Shown piece after piece: positions 34,851 through 41,912 of a DNA stretch of 41,912 nucleotides. Position 1 is the stretch's first letter, and every line of letters begins with the position of its first letter. The stretch spans positions 1-41,912 of the forward strand of contig JALSRM010000058.1 in NCBI GenBank assembly GCA_026984775.1, given 5' to 3'. The notes under the pieces were generated by a model. That model saw only the letters and a program-made list of their open reading frames with translations. It made no database searches and was not told where the DNA came from. Position numbers and translations under genes: made by a program. The DNA comes from Gammaproteobacteria bacterium. GTDB lineage: Bacteria; Pseudomonadota; Gammaproteobacteria; CAJXQU01.

Positions 34851-36701
34851 ATGTCCCGATTGATACTGAAGAATATCGGCCAGGAAAGCCAGATATTTTC
34901 ACACCGTATTGTTGTTGCCCTATGTGTCATGGTGATACTTTTTGGGGTTCTTGCTCTCCATCTGGCCAACCTGCAAATCGTACAACATGAGCACTTTACT
35001 ACCCGTTCCAAGGATAATCGGGTAAATATTATTCCTATCCCTCCTCCAAGAGGCTTGATCTTTAGTCGGGATGGTGTTCTTCTGGCAGGGAACAGGCCTG
35101 CATTCAGTCTGGAAGTTGTCCCGGAGCAGGCGGGCGATCTCGATGAGCTGGTTGTGAACCTGAACAGTGTAATTGGCCTGACGAGTGAAGAGATCAGCCG
35201 TTTCAAGAAAGAAGTCAAGCGCAGACGTAAGTTTGAAAAAATCCCAATCAAATACGAATTGAATGAAGACGAGATCGCTCGTTTCTCTGTTAACCGGTAT
35301 CGTTTCCCCGGGGTCAATGTTACGACACGTCTGGTGAGGTATTATCCCCACGGGAAAGAGTTTGCTCATGTTCTGGGATATGTTGGACGAATCAATGAAA
35401 GGGAAGCGAAGTGGCTCGACAAGGCCAACTACAGTGCAACTACACACATTGGAAAAACGGGAATTGAAAATGCCTATGAACCTCTGCTGCATGGAAAGGT
35501 AGGTTATCAACAGGTTGAAATCAATGCCCAGGGACGCATCATTCGGGTGTTGAAACGTGAACCACCCTTACCCGGTCACGATCTCTATCTGACTCTTGAT
35601 ACGAAACTACAGATGAAGGCTATAGAAGCCTTGGGCGAGAGAAGGGGAGCGGTTGTCGCTATTGAACCCGCAACCGGTGCAGTTCTTGCCATGGTCAGTT
35701 ATCCATCCTATGACCCAAACTGGTTTGTAGACGGGATTAGTGCGGAACAATACAGGGAATTGAATGATTCTCCTGATCAACCACTTTTCAATCGTGCACT
35801 GCAGGGACAGTATCCGCCAGGTTCTACCATCAAACCTTTTCTTGCAATGGCTGCCCGATATTATGGTGTACGGGATGCGCATGATCATACTTGGTGTCCG
35901 GGTTGGTTTCGTTTGCCTAATGTCAGGCGATATTACCGGTGCTGGAACAAGGCGGGGCATGGTGCTGTGGATCTGAAACGATCAATCGTCGAATCCTGCG
36001 ATGTTTATTACTATGAACTGGCTCTGGATCTGGGTATCGATAGAATGCATGATTATTTGGCCCAATTCGGTTTTGGACGTGTTACAGGAGTAGATTTAGC
36101 AGGAGAAGAATCGGGTCTGCTACCCTCACGGGAGTGGAAGTTGAAAACAAAAAATCTTTCCTGGTATCCGGGCGAAAGTTTGATTACAGGGATAGGGCAG
36201 GGCTATATGTTGGTAACGCCCTTTCAGCTGGCTTCGGCAACAGCGACACTGAGCATGCACGGTCACAGGGCAGTACCACACGTCGTCGGGCAGACGGAAG
36301 ACCCCGTTACAGGTAAATCGGGTGATTTGCTTTCCGAACCCCCGGAGAAGGTGGTTAGTGGAAGTAATGAAGATTGGGATCTGATCATTGAGGCCATGAG
36401 GGATGTCGTGCTCGGGAAAAGAGGCACAGCAAGAAAGGTAGGCGCCGGAGCGTTCTATGAATTTGCCGGCAAAACAGGGACTTCTCAGGTTTTTGGCCTG
36501 GAACAGAATGAAGAAGGAGAGGTTCGGGACAAAAGCAAGATCCCTGCACACCTGCAGGATCATGCCTTGTTCATCGCTTTCGCGCCAATCAACAACCCTG
36601 AAATTGCGATTGCTGTCGTAGTCGAACATGGGGGCAGTGGTGGACGAACAGCCGGCCCTGTTGCCCGAAAGCTGCTGGATTACTACATGGCGCATCATTG
36701 A
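34851..36701 (+). CDS. mrdA: penicillin-binding protein 2 (elongasome transpeptidase)
   Basis: 616 residues. One N-terminal membrane helix (~16-40), a dimerisation/pedestal region, and the transpeptidase domain (~265-610). Catalytic motifs: PPGSTIKP with Ser325 and Lys328, SCD as the SxN-type motif, and KTGTS. PBP2 crosslinks side-wall peptidoglycan with RodA. ATG 34851 is used; a TTG one codon earlier is open. Confidence 0.96.
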   Translation: MSRLILKNIGQESQIFSHRIVVALCVMVILFGVLALHLANLQIVQHEHFTTRSKDNRVNIIPIPPPRGLIFSRDGVLLAGNRPAFSLEVVPEQAGDLDELVVNLNSVIGLTSEEISRFKKEVKRRRKFEKIPIKYELNEDEIARFSVNRYRFPGVNVTTRLVRYYPHGKEFAHVLGYVGRINEREAKWLDKANYSATTHIGKTGIENAYEPLLHGKVGYQQVEINAQGRIIRVLKREPPLPGHDLYLTLDTKLQMKAIEALGERRGAVVAIEPATGAVLAMVSYPSYDPNWFVDGISAEQYRELNDSPDQPLFNRALQGQYPPGSTIKPFLAMAARYYGVRDAHDHTWCPGWFRLPNVRRYYRCWNKAGHGAVDLKRSIVESCDVYYYELALDLGIDRMHDYLAQFGFGRVTGVDLAGEESGLLPSREWKLKTKNLSWYPGESLITGIGQGYMLVTPFQLASATATLSMHGHRAVPHVVGQTEDPVTGKSGDLLSEPPEKVVSGSNEDWDLIIEAMRDVVLGKRGTARKVGAGAFYEFAGKTGTSQVFGLEQNEEGEVRDKSKIPAHLQDHALFIAFAPINNPEIAIAVVVEHGGSGGRTAGPVARKLLDYYMAHH

Positions 36702-36703
36702 GC

Positions 36704-37798
36704 ATGAAGACTTCGAGAAATCTCTTTTTCAGATTCCATATCGATACACCGTTGCTGGTTGCGTTACTGTTACTGTGCAGTATTGGACTGTTGGTGTTAT
36801 ACAGCGCTTCTGATCAAAAGGTGGAAATTGTTCTTAGACAATCGATCAGAATTGGTGTGGGTGTGCTGGGTATGCTGATCATTGCGCAGATCCCCATGAG
36901 GACGATTCTCCGATGGACACCGTGGGTGTTTGGTCTGGGAATTGTGCTGTTGATTGCTGTGATGTTTTTCGGATATACGGGAAAGGGGGCCCAACGCTGG
37001 CTCGATCTTAGGTTTCTTAAATTCCAGCCCTCGGAGATCATGAAGATTGCTGTGCCCATGATGGTTGCATGGTATCTGAACGACAAGCCGGTTCCACCGT
37101 CACTCTTTCAAATAATCGTGGGGCTGATTCTTATTGCTGTCCCTGTTGTTCTCATTGCTAGGCAACCTGATCTGGGCACAGCAATACTGGTGGGTACTGC
37201 CGGTTTTTACGTCCTGTTTCTGGCCGGCATGCGCTGGCGTTATCTGGCTGTTACCGGTTTACTCGGTGTGATCGGCGCACCATTGTTGTGGTATGTGATG
37301 AAGGATTATCAGAAACAGCGCATACTCACCATGTTCAACCCGGAAAAGGATCCGCTGGGCGCTGGTTACCATATTATTCAGTCGAAGATTGCCATTGGTT
37401 CTGGTGGCCTGTTCGGCAAGGGCTGGCTGAATGGCACCCAGTCCCAGCTTGGGTTCATACCGGAACGTACCACGGATTTCATATTTGCCGTTTTTTGTGA
37501 GGAATTCGGTTTCCTGGGTGTCCTGGTACTGATCACACTGTATGTTTTTATTATCGTGCGATGCCTTTACATGGCCAGAGAAGCTCAAGGAACCTTCGCT
37601 CATCTTTTGTGCGGTAGTTTGGCTCTGACCTTCTTCACCTATGTGTTTGTTAACATGGGCATGGTTAGTGGACAGCTCCCAGTCGTGGGTGTTCCCTTGC
37701 CCTTGATTAGTTATGGTGGCACATCCCTGGTAACATTGTTACTCGGATTTGGGCTGGTTATGTCCGCCTATACTCACAGAGATTTGATTGCAAGATGA
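36704..37798 (+). CDS. rodA: RodA (SEDS peptidoglycan glycosyltransferase)
   Basis: 364 residues with ten membrane helices. RodA polymerises glycan strands with PBP2. GAQRWLDLRFLKFQPSEIMK, the large periplasmic loop with LGFIPERTTDFIFAVFCEEFG and the closing GVPLPLISYGGTSL are SEDS hallmarks. ATG 36704 lies 2 bp after the mrdA stop; a TTG at 36698 overlaps that stop. It overlaps mltB by 4 bp. Confidence 0.96.
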   Translation: MKTSRNLFFRFHIDTPLLVALLLLCSIGLLVLYSASDQKVEIVLRQSIRIGVGVLGMLIIAQIPMRTILRWTPWVFGLGIVLLIAVMFFGYTGKGAQRWLDLRFLKFQPSEIMKIAVPMMVAWYLNDKPVPPSLFQIIVGLILIAVPVVLIARQPDLGTAILVGTAGFYVLFLAGMRWRYLAVTGLLGVIGAPLLWYVMKDYQKQRILTMFNPEKDPLGAGYHIIQSKIAIGSGGLFGKGWLNGTQSQLGFIPERTTDFIFAVFCEEFGFLGVLVLITLYVFIIVRCLYMAREAQGTFAHLLCGSLALTFFTYVFVNMGMVSGQLPVVGVPLPLISYGGTSLVTLLLGFGLVMSAYTHRDLIAR

Positions 37799-38796
37799 TG
37801 ACTATCACAAAAAGAACGTTGCTCTTTTTCTTGTTGTGTTTTTCACTTTCTCTTCAGGCCGAAGATTTCAATCAGGTGGAAGAGAAAAAGTTTATTGACG
37901 AGATGGTTATCGAACATGATTTTGACAGACGCGTATTGGAAAAGATCTTCAAAAAAGCAAAATTGCAGAAAAAGATTCTCGAGGCCATTTCCCGTCCAGC
38001 AGAAAAGTCAAAACCCTGGTATGAATACCGGCAGATTTTCGTTACTCCTGACAGGATAAAAAAGGGTGCCGAGTTTTGGAAGAAACATCGTAATCAATTA
38101 ATCGAAGTTGAAAAACAGTATGGTGTCCCCCGGCAAATCATTGTCGCAATCATCGGAGTGGAAACCTATTACGGCAAGCATAAGGGGAAATACCGTGTGA
38201 TCGATGCACTGGCTACACTGGCCTTTAATTATCCCAAGCGGGCAATATTTTTTCGAAATGAACTCAAACAATTTTTGCTGTTTACCCGTGAATTAAAGAT
38301 AGATCCCTTATCCTTGATGGGGTCTTATGCAGGTGCTATGGGAATGCCCCAGTTCATGCCGAGCAGCTTCCAGGCCTATGCAGTGGATTTCAACAAGGAT
38401 GGCAGAATCAATATCTGGGATAACGAACCGGATATCTTTGCCAGTATTGCCAATTATTTCAAACACCATGGTTGGCAGACAGGGGAACCGGTGGCGGTTC
38501 CAACCTGGATCAAGGAAGGTGCCAACGTGGATCGTTTTGTCAAAAAAGGAATTAAACCTTCAATCCCTCTTTCCGATTTGATCAATGCTGGCGTCGAACC
38601 GAAAAGAAAGATTGATGGGAACCCCCTTGCCAGCCTTCTTGTCTACCAACAGAAAAATGGTGAGGATTACTGGGTTGCGTTTCAGAACTTTTATACCATT
38701 ACCCGTTATAATCACAGCCCATTGTATGGCATGGCCGTCTATCAGCTTTCCGAGGCGGTACGGGAAGCCTATCTCAACGACGCACTACTTAAATAG
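37795..38796 (+). CDS. mltB: membrane-type lytic murein transglycosylase B, apparently not lipidated
   Basis: 333 residues. MltB cleaves the MurNAc-GlcNAc bond leaving a 1,6-anhydro end. The catalytic Glu is Glu123 in GVETYYGKHKGKYRVIDALATL; SLMGSYAGAMGMPQFMPSSF and DFNKDGRINIWDNEPD follow. E. coli MltB is a lipoprotein; here the leader ends LQA-ED with no lipobox, so a soluble periplasmic enzyme is expected. ATGA overlap with rodA. Confidence 0.94.
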   Translation: MMTITKRTLLFFLLCFSLSLQAEDFNQVEEKKFIDEMVIEHDFDRRVLEKIFKKAKLQKKILEAISRPAEKSKPWYEYRQIFVTPDRIKKGAEFWKKHRNQLIEVEKQYGVPRQIIVAIIGVETYYGKHKGKYRVIDALATLAFNYPKRAIFFRNELKQFLLFTRELKIDPLSLMGSYAGAMGMPQFMPSSFQAYAVDFNKDGRINIWDNEPDIFASIANYFKHHGWQTGEPVAVPTWIKEGANVDRFVKKGIKPSIPLSDLINAGVEPKRKIDGNPLASLLVYQQKNGEDYWVAFQNFYTITRYNHSPLYGMAVYQLSEAVREAYLNDALLK

Positions 38797-39642
38797 ATGA
38801 ACCGGCAGAACACGATATTTCTGTTTCTGTTTTTTTTGATCAGCAACCTAATATCAGGTTGTGGCAGCGTTAAACATAAACCCGCATTCGTACCTGATAA
38901 GAGGATCGATATCTCCCGGATCCCGGATGCAATTCCCCGGCACGAACCCAGAAGTCGTTATGGAAACCCGGATTCCTACGTCGTCAATGGCCGTCGTTAC
39001 TATCCGATGCGATCGGCCGAAGGATATGTAGAAACGGGGATCGCCTCCTGGTACGGCCCCAATTTCCATGGCAAGCGAACATCCAGCCGGGAACCCTATA
39101 ACATGTATGCTATGACAGCGGCACACAAGACGTTACCCATTCCAAGCTATGTGGAAGTGACCAATCTTCGAAACGGCAGGCGGGTTGTTGTCAGAGTGAA
39201 TGACAGGGGGCCATTTCATAACAACCGTATTATTGATCTTTCCTATGCCGCTGCAGCAAAACTGGGCATCATCAAGGAAGGAACAGGGCTGGTCAGAGTT
39301 AGGGCGATCGATCCCTTTCATCAACAGGAAATAAGCCAGGTCAAAAGAACACAGAAAGTGGCGGTGCCAAAAGTTTCAACGCCACCTAAAGCCCATCCGC
39401 CTCATATCAAGCAGCTTTATATCCAGCTGGGCGCGTTCTCAGAAATAGAAAATGCCAGAAAGTTCAGAAATCGGGTGCAGCAAACGTTGAAACGACCAGT
39501 AAAGATCGCAACTCTTCGGGATGGTGGCAGGTCTTTGCACAAGGTCAGAATTGGCCCTCTTCTCCGCATCGAGGAGGCTGATACAATTGTTCGTGATTTG
39601 AATGCTGCAGGTCTCTATGAACATCACGTCCTTTTCCAGTAA
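38797..39642 (+). CDS. rlpA: RlpA septal lytic transglycosylase lipoprotein with SPOR domain
   Basis: 281 residues. Lipobox ISGC (Cys22), then a double-psi barrel (~80-170) with GIASWYGPNFHGKRTSSREPYN, AAHKTLPIPSYVEVTN and VNDRGPF carrying the catalytic Asp. A Pro/Lys linker leads to a C-terminal SPOR domain (QLYIQLGAFSE...HKVRIGPL) that binds denuded glycan at septa. Starts directly after the mltB stop. Confidence 0.95.
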   Translation: MNRQNTIFLFLFFLISNLISGCGSVKHKPAFVPDKRIDISRIPDAIPRHEPRSRYGNPDSYVVNGRRYYPMRSAEGYVETGIASWYGPNFHGKRTSSREPYNMYAMTAAHKTLPIPSYVEVTNLRNGRRVVVRVNDRGPFHNNRIIDLSYAAAAKLGIIKEGTGLVRVRAIDPFHQQEISQVKRTQKVAVPKVSTPPKAHPPHIKQLYIQLGAFSEIENARKFRNRVQQTLKRPVKIATLRDGGRSLHKVRIGPLLRIEEADTIVRDLNAAGLYEHHVLFQ

Positions 39643-39652
39643 AATTGTCCGG

Positions 39653-40789
39653 ATGAAAATTAAAAACCTGTTTGTCTTAATCTCCCTTTTCTTTTCACCC
39701 TTGGTCCATGCTGTTGTTGTACCGGTGCCAGCTGCTCCCGACGTCAATGCTAAAGCCTACTTTCTGGTTGATATGCTGACAGACAAGGTCCTGGCACAGA
39801 GAAATTCCGCGGATCGGGCCGAACCTGCAAGCCTGACCAAGCTCATGACCGTCTATGTTGCTGCCCATGAGCTTAAGGATGGCAATATTCACCTTGATGA
39901 TATTGTGACAGTCAGCAAGAAGGCTTGGCAGATGAAGGGTTCCAAAATGTTCCTCAATGTGGGCGACAAGGTCACGGTGGAACAACTGCTCAAAGGGATT
40001 ATTGTGCAGTCAGGTAACGATGCCAGCGTTGCTCTGGCAGAATATATCTCGGGGACTGAAGATGTTTTCGTTGCATTGATGAATCTTCGGGCCCAAGAAC
40101 TGGGCATGAAAAACTCCCATTTTACCGATGCGACCGGCTGGCCAAACCCTGAACACTACACCACGGCCGAGGATCTTTACAAACTGACCAAGGCGTTGAT
40201 TACAGAATTTCCCGAGATCTATCGTTACTTCAAGATAAAAGAATATACCTACGGTGGAATTACCCAGCACAATCGTAATAATCTGTTATGGCGTGACGAA
40301 TCGGTTGATGGTGTGAAAACAGGTCATACGGAATCTGCCGGCTATTGTCTGATTTCTTCGGCAAAAAGAAAGGGCAGACGACTGGTTTCCGTCGTGCTGG
40401 GATCGGCGTCCAAGGAGTCACGTATTGAGGCCAGCCAGACGTTGCTGAACTATGGCTTTCGGTTTTTTGAAACCCATAAACTGAAGCCGGCAAATCAGCC
40501 ACTGACAGAAGCACAGGTGTGGATGGGAACGTCTGATACAGTCAAGCTTGGTATTGAGCACGATCTTAATGTCACGATCCCGAGGCGGCAGTATGAGCAG
40601 TTGAAAGCGAAGATGGAGATCGCAAACCCTATCATGGCACCTGTCACGGCCGGAGAGACTTATGGTACGCTAACAGTAACCCTGAATGATGAAGAGATTG
40701 CGAGTGTGCCGCTTGTGGCACTGGAATCGATTCCAGAGGCCGGTTTGGTCAAGCGCCTGATGGACAAGGCGAAGCTGATGCTCAAATAG
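39653..40789 (+). CDS. dacA: D-alanyl-D-alanine carboxypeptidase (PBP5/6 family)
   Basis: 378 residues. The start at 39653 opens a signal peptide ending VHA-VV. The low-mass PBP motifs are present: SLTK (Ser60, Lys63), SGN (120-122) and KTG (222-224). The enzyme trims the terminal D-Ala from stem pentapeptides. A C-terminal beta domain ends in an amphipathic helix (VKRLMDKAKLMLK) for membrane attachment. An in-frame ATG at 39602 lies inside rlpA. Confidence 0.95.
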   Translation: MKIKNLFVLISLFFSPLVHAVVVPVPAAPDVNAKAYFLVDMLTDKVLAQRNSADRAEPASLTKLMTVYVAAHELKDGNIHLDDIVTVSKKAWQMKGSKMFLNVGDKVTVEQLLKGIIVQSGNDASVALAEYISGTEDVFVALMNLRAQELGMKNSHFTDATGWPNPEHYTTAEDLYKLTKALITEFPEIYRYFKIKEYTYGGITQHNRNNLLWRDESVDGVKTGHTESAGYCLISSAKRKGRRLVSVVLGSASKESRIEASQTLLNYGFRFFETHKLKPANQPLTEAQVWMGTSDTVKLGIEHDLNVTIPRRQYEQLKAKMEIANPIMAPVTAGETYGTLTVTLNDEEIASVPLVALESIPEAGLVKRLMDKAKLMLK

Positions 40790-40803
40790 GGGCAGAAAAA
40801 GTA

Positions 40804-41664
40804 ATGCAACAATCATCCATTTGCTATTTGAACGGTGATTTCCTACCACTGGAGGAGGCCAGGGTTTCCGTGCTGGACAGGGGGTTTATCTTCGGTGATG
40901 GTATTTACGAGATGATCCCCGCATTCAGTGGTCATGCCTTTCGTCTTCAAGAACATCTGCAACGCCTGCAGAACAGTCTGGATGCAGTCCATATCAGAAA
41001 TCCCCACTCTTTAGAAGAGTGGTCACAACTGATCCATGCAGTTATTGAAAAAAATAGGACGGGCCACCAGGCAATCTATCTGCAGGTTACCCGCGGTGTC
41101 GCCCACCGTGATCATGCTTTTCCGGACGTGTCTGAACCCACAGTTTTTATCATGAGCAATCCATTGCCAGTATCCAGGGAAGTAAAGCCTGTGTCAGCTA
41201 CCATTCTTGAAGATCCGCGATGGAATAACTGTGATATCAAGGCAATCTCCCTTCTGCCCAATGTCCTGTTACGGCAAAAAGCTCGGGAGAGAGGGGCCTA
41301 TGAAGCGATCCTGATACGTGACGGACTGCTTACCGAAGGTGCTGCCAGCAATGTCTTTATCGTCCGCGATGGTATTGTCAGAACATCCCCAAAGGATTCA
41401 AGAATTCTGCCTGGCATTACTCGGGATCTGATAGTGGAATTGTTACATAAACATGAAATTCCTTGTGAGGAGAGAGAGATCACTGAAGCCGATGTCAGAG
41501 CAGCCGATGAGATCTGGCTGACCAGCTCCACTAGGGAGATTGTACCTGTTACCCAACTCGACGGGGTGCCGGTAGGGACGGGTGAACTGGGTCCGGTATG
41601 GCGGCAAACGGTGGAGCTCTATCAGTCTTTCAAAGACACCTTCACCGGTGCAGAAGCAGCCTAA
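40804..41664 (+). CDS. dat: D-amino acid aminotransferase (class IV PLP)
   Basis: 286 residues. Fold type IV aminotransferase: [16 protein letters not shown] at the N-terminus, PLP-binding Lys146 in [10 protein letters not shown], and [10 protein letters not shown] and GITRDLI for phosphate binding. It interconverts D-alanine and D-glutamate with their oxo acids, and could recycle D-Ala released by DacA, whose gene ends 14 bp upstream. Distinction from branched-chain or 4-amino-4-deoxychorismate enzymes is by overall pattern. Confidence 0.88.
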   Translation: MQQSSICYLNGDFLPLEEARVSVLDRGFIFGDGIYEMIPAFSGHAFRLQEHLQRLQNSLDAVHIRNPHSLEEWSQLIHAVIEKNRTGHQAIYLQVTRGVAHRDHAFPDVSEPTVFIMSNPLPVSREVKPVSATILEDPRWNNCDIKAISLLPNVLLRQKARERGAYEAILIRDGLLTEGAASNVFIVRDGIVRTSPKDSRILPGITRDLIVELLHKHEIPCEEREITEADVRAADEIWLTSSTREIVPVTQLDGVPVGTGELGPVWRQTVELYQSFKDTFTGAEAA

Positions 41665-41669
41665 GGCTT

Positions 41670-41912
41670 ATGGAGATTTACAAGGAATTCAGTATTGAAG
41701 CCGCCCACCGGTTGCCAAACCTCCCACCGGATCACAAGTGTTCGCGGTTGCATGGCCACTCCTTCCATGTCCGCATCTGTGTCGAAGGGGAGGTCAACAA
41801 GAAGACAGGCTGGGTCATGGATTTTGCAGAAATCAAGGCTGCTTACAAGCCTCTTTTTCAACAGCTGGATCACCATTATCTCAATGAGATCGATGGACTG
41901 GAAAACCCCACC
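41670..41912 (+). CDS. queD: 6-carboxytetrahydropterin synthase QueD, N-terminal part
   Basis: The first 81 residues; the gene runs off the window. EAAHRLP and RLHGHSFHV supply the three zinc His residues and KCSRLHGH the catalytic Cys (residue 24). QueD converts dihydroneopterin triphosphate to carboxytetrahydropterin for queuosine. It starts 5 bp after dat. Confidence 0.92.
   Translation, partial: MEIYKEFSIEAAHRLPNLPPDHKCSRLHGHSFHVRICVEGEVNKKTGWVMDFAEIKAAYKPLFQQLDHHYLNEIDGLENPT

Noticed and set aside
34920-35510. 196-codon minus-strand ORF
   Set aside because: Antisense to the PBP2 pedestal region; no ribosome site or family.

Overview
The window looks like chromosome of a gammaproteobacterium. 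GatCAB, the MreBCD-PBP2-RodA-MltB-RlpA-DacA block, TatABC behind the histidine genes, a type IV pilus PilY1 and an outer-membrane lipid A deacylase fit a free-living or symbiotic Gram-negative, perhaps Chromatiales-like or another sulfur-oxidiser-related lineage. The lineage is inferred from gene content and style only; no rRNA or tRNA is present to confirm it. I saw no CRISPR array, transposase, integrase or prophage gene.

Layout. 1-126: tail of a FixH-like gene, then a poor 0.5-kb gap. 646-3924: a solitary pilY1. 3951-6439 (minus): CoA-transferase plus HSL-type esterase, overlapping by 4 bp. 6501-7373: PPK2 polyphosphate kinase. 7602-11026: an oxyanion cluster with a ModE/PBP-domain regulator, a divergent OprO/P-type porin and a TupA-like binding protein, but no ABC permease or ATPase. 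10980-14279: endonuclease I, a 45-aa DUF3149 membrane protein, LpxR with an NlpC/P60 lipoprotein, and a cupin. 14408-15976: a CmoA-like enzyme followed by an ICMT-family membrane methyltransferase in visibly AT-richer DNA. 16223-18386 (minus): an RnfD-like membrane protein and a DUF2330 secreted protein, overlapping. 18431-22017: a DUF123 GIY-YIG protein, two small exported proteins, a MOSC protein and a sensorless chemoreceptor. 22192-24465: a TPR lipoprotein.

24602-28906: hisA-hisF-hisI, a SYLF-domain gene, hisE, then tatA-tatB-tatC, all on the plus strand and tightly packed. 28951-32145 (minus): gatC-gatA-gatB. 32256-41664: the cell-shape and peptidoglycan block mreB-mreC-mreD-mrdA-rodA-mltB-rlpA-dacA-dat, followed by a queD gene cut by the window end.

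How the genes work together. The right half is housekeeping. MreBCD, PBP2 and RodA form the elongasome, and MltB, RlpA and DacA remodel the wall it makes. TatABC exports folded proteins, and GatCAB completes Gln-tRNA or Asn-tRNA charging. The left half is accessory and has the more unusual pairings: porin plus binding protein plus ligand-sensing regulator, a CmoA-like enzyme with a membrane methyltransferase, and DUF2330 with an RnfD-like protein. mreC appears to start at a non-canonical ATT codon. Starts were moved from the longest possible ORF where a Shine-Dalgarno sequence or signal peptide pointed to a later codon.
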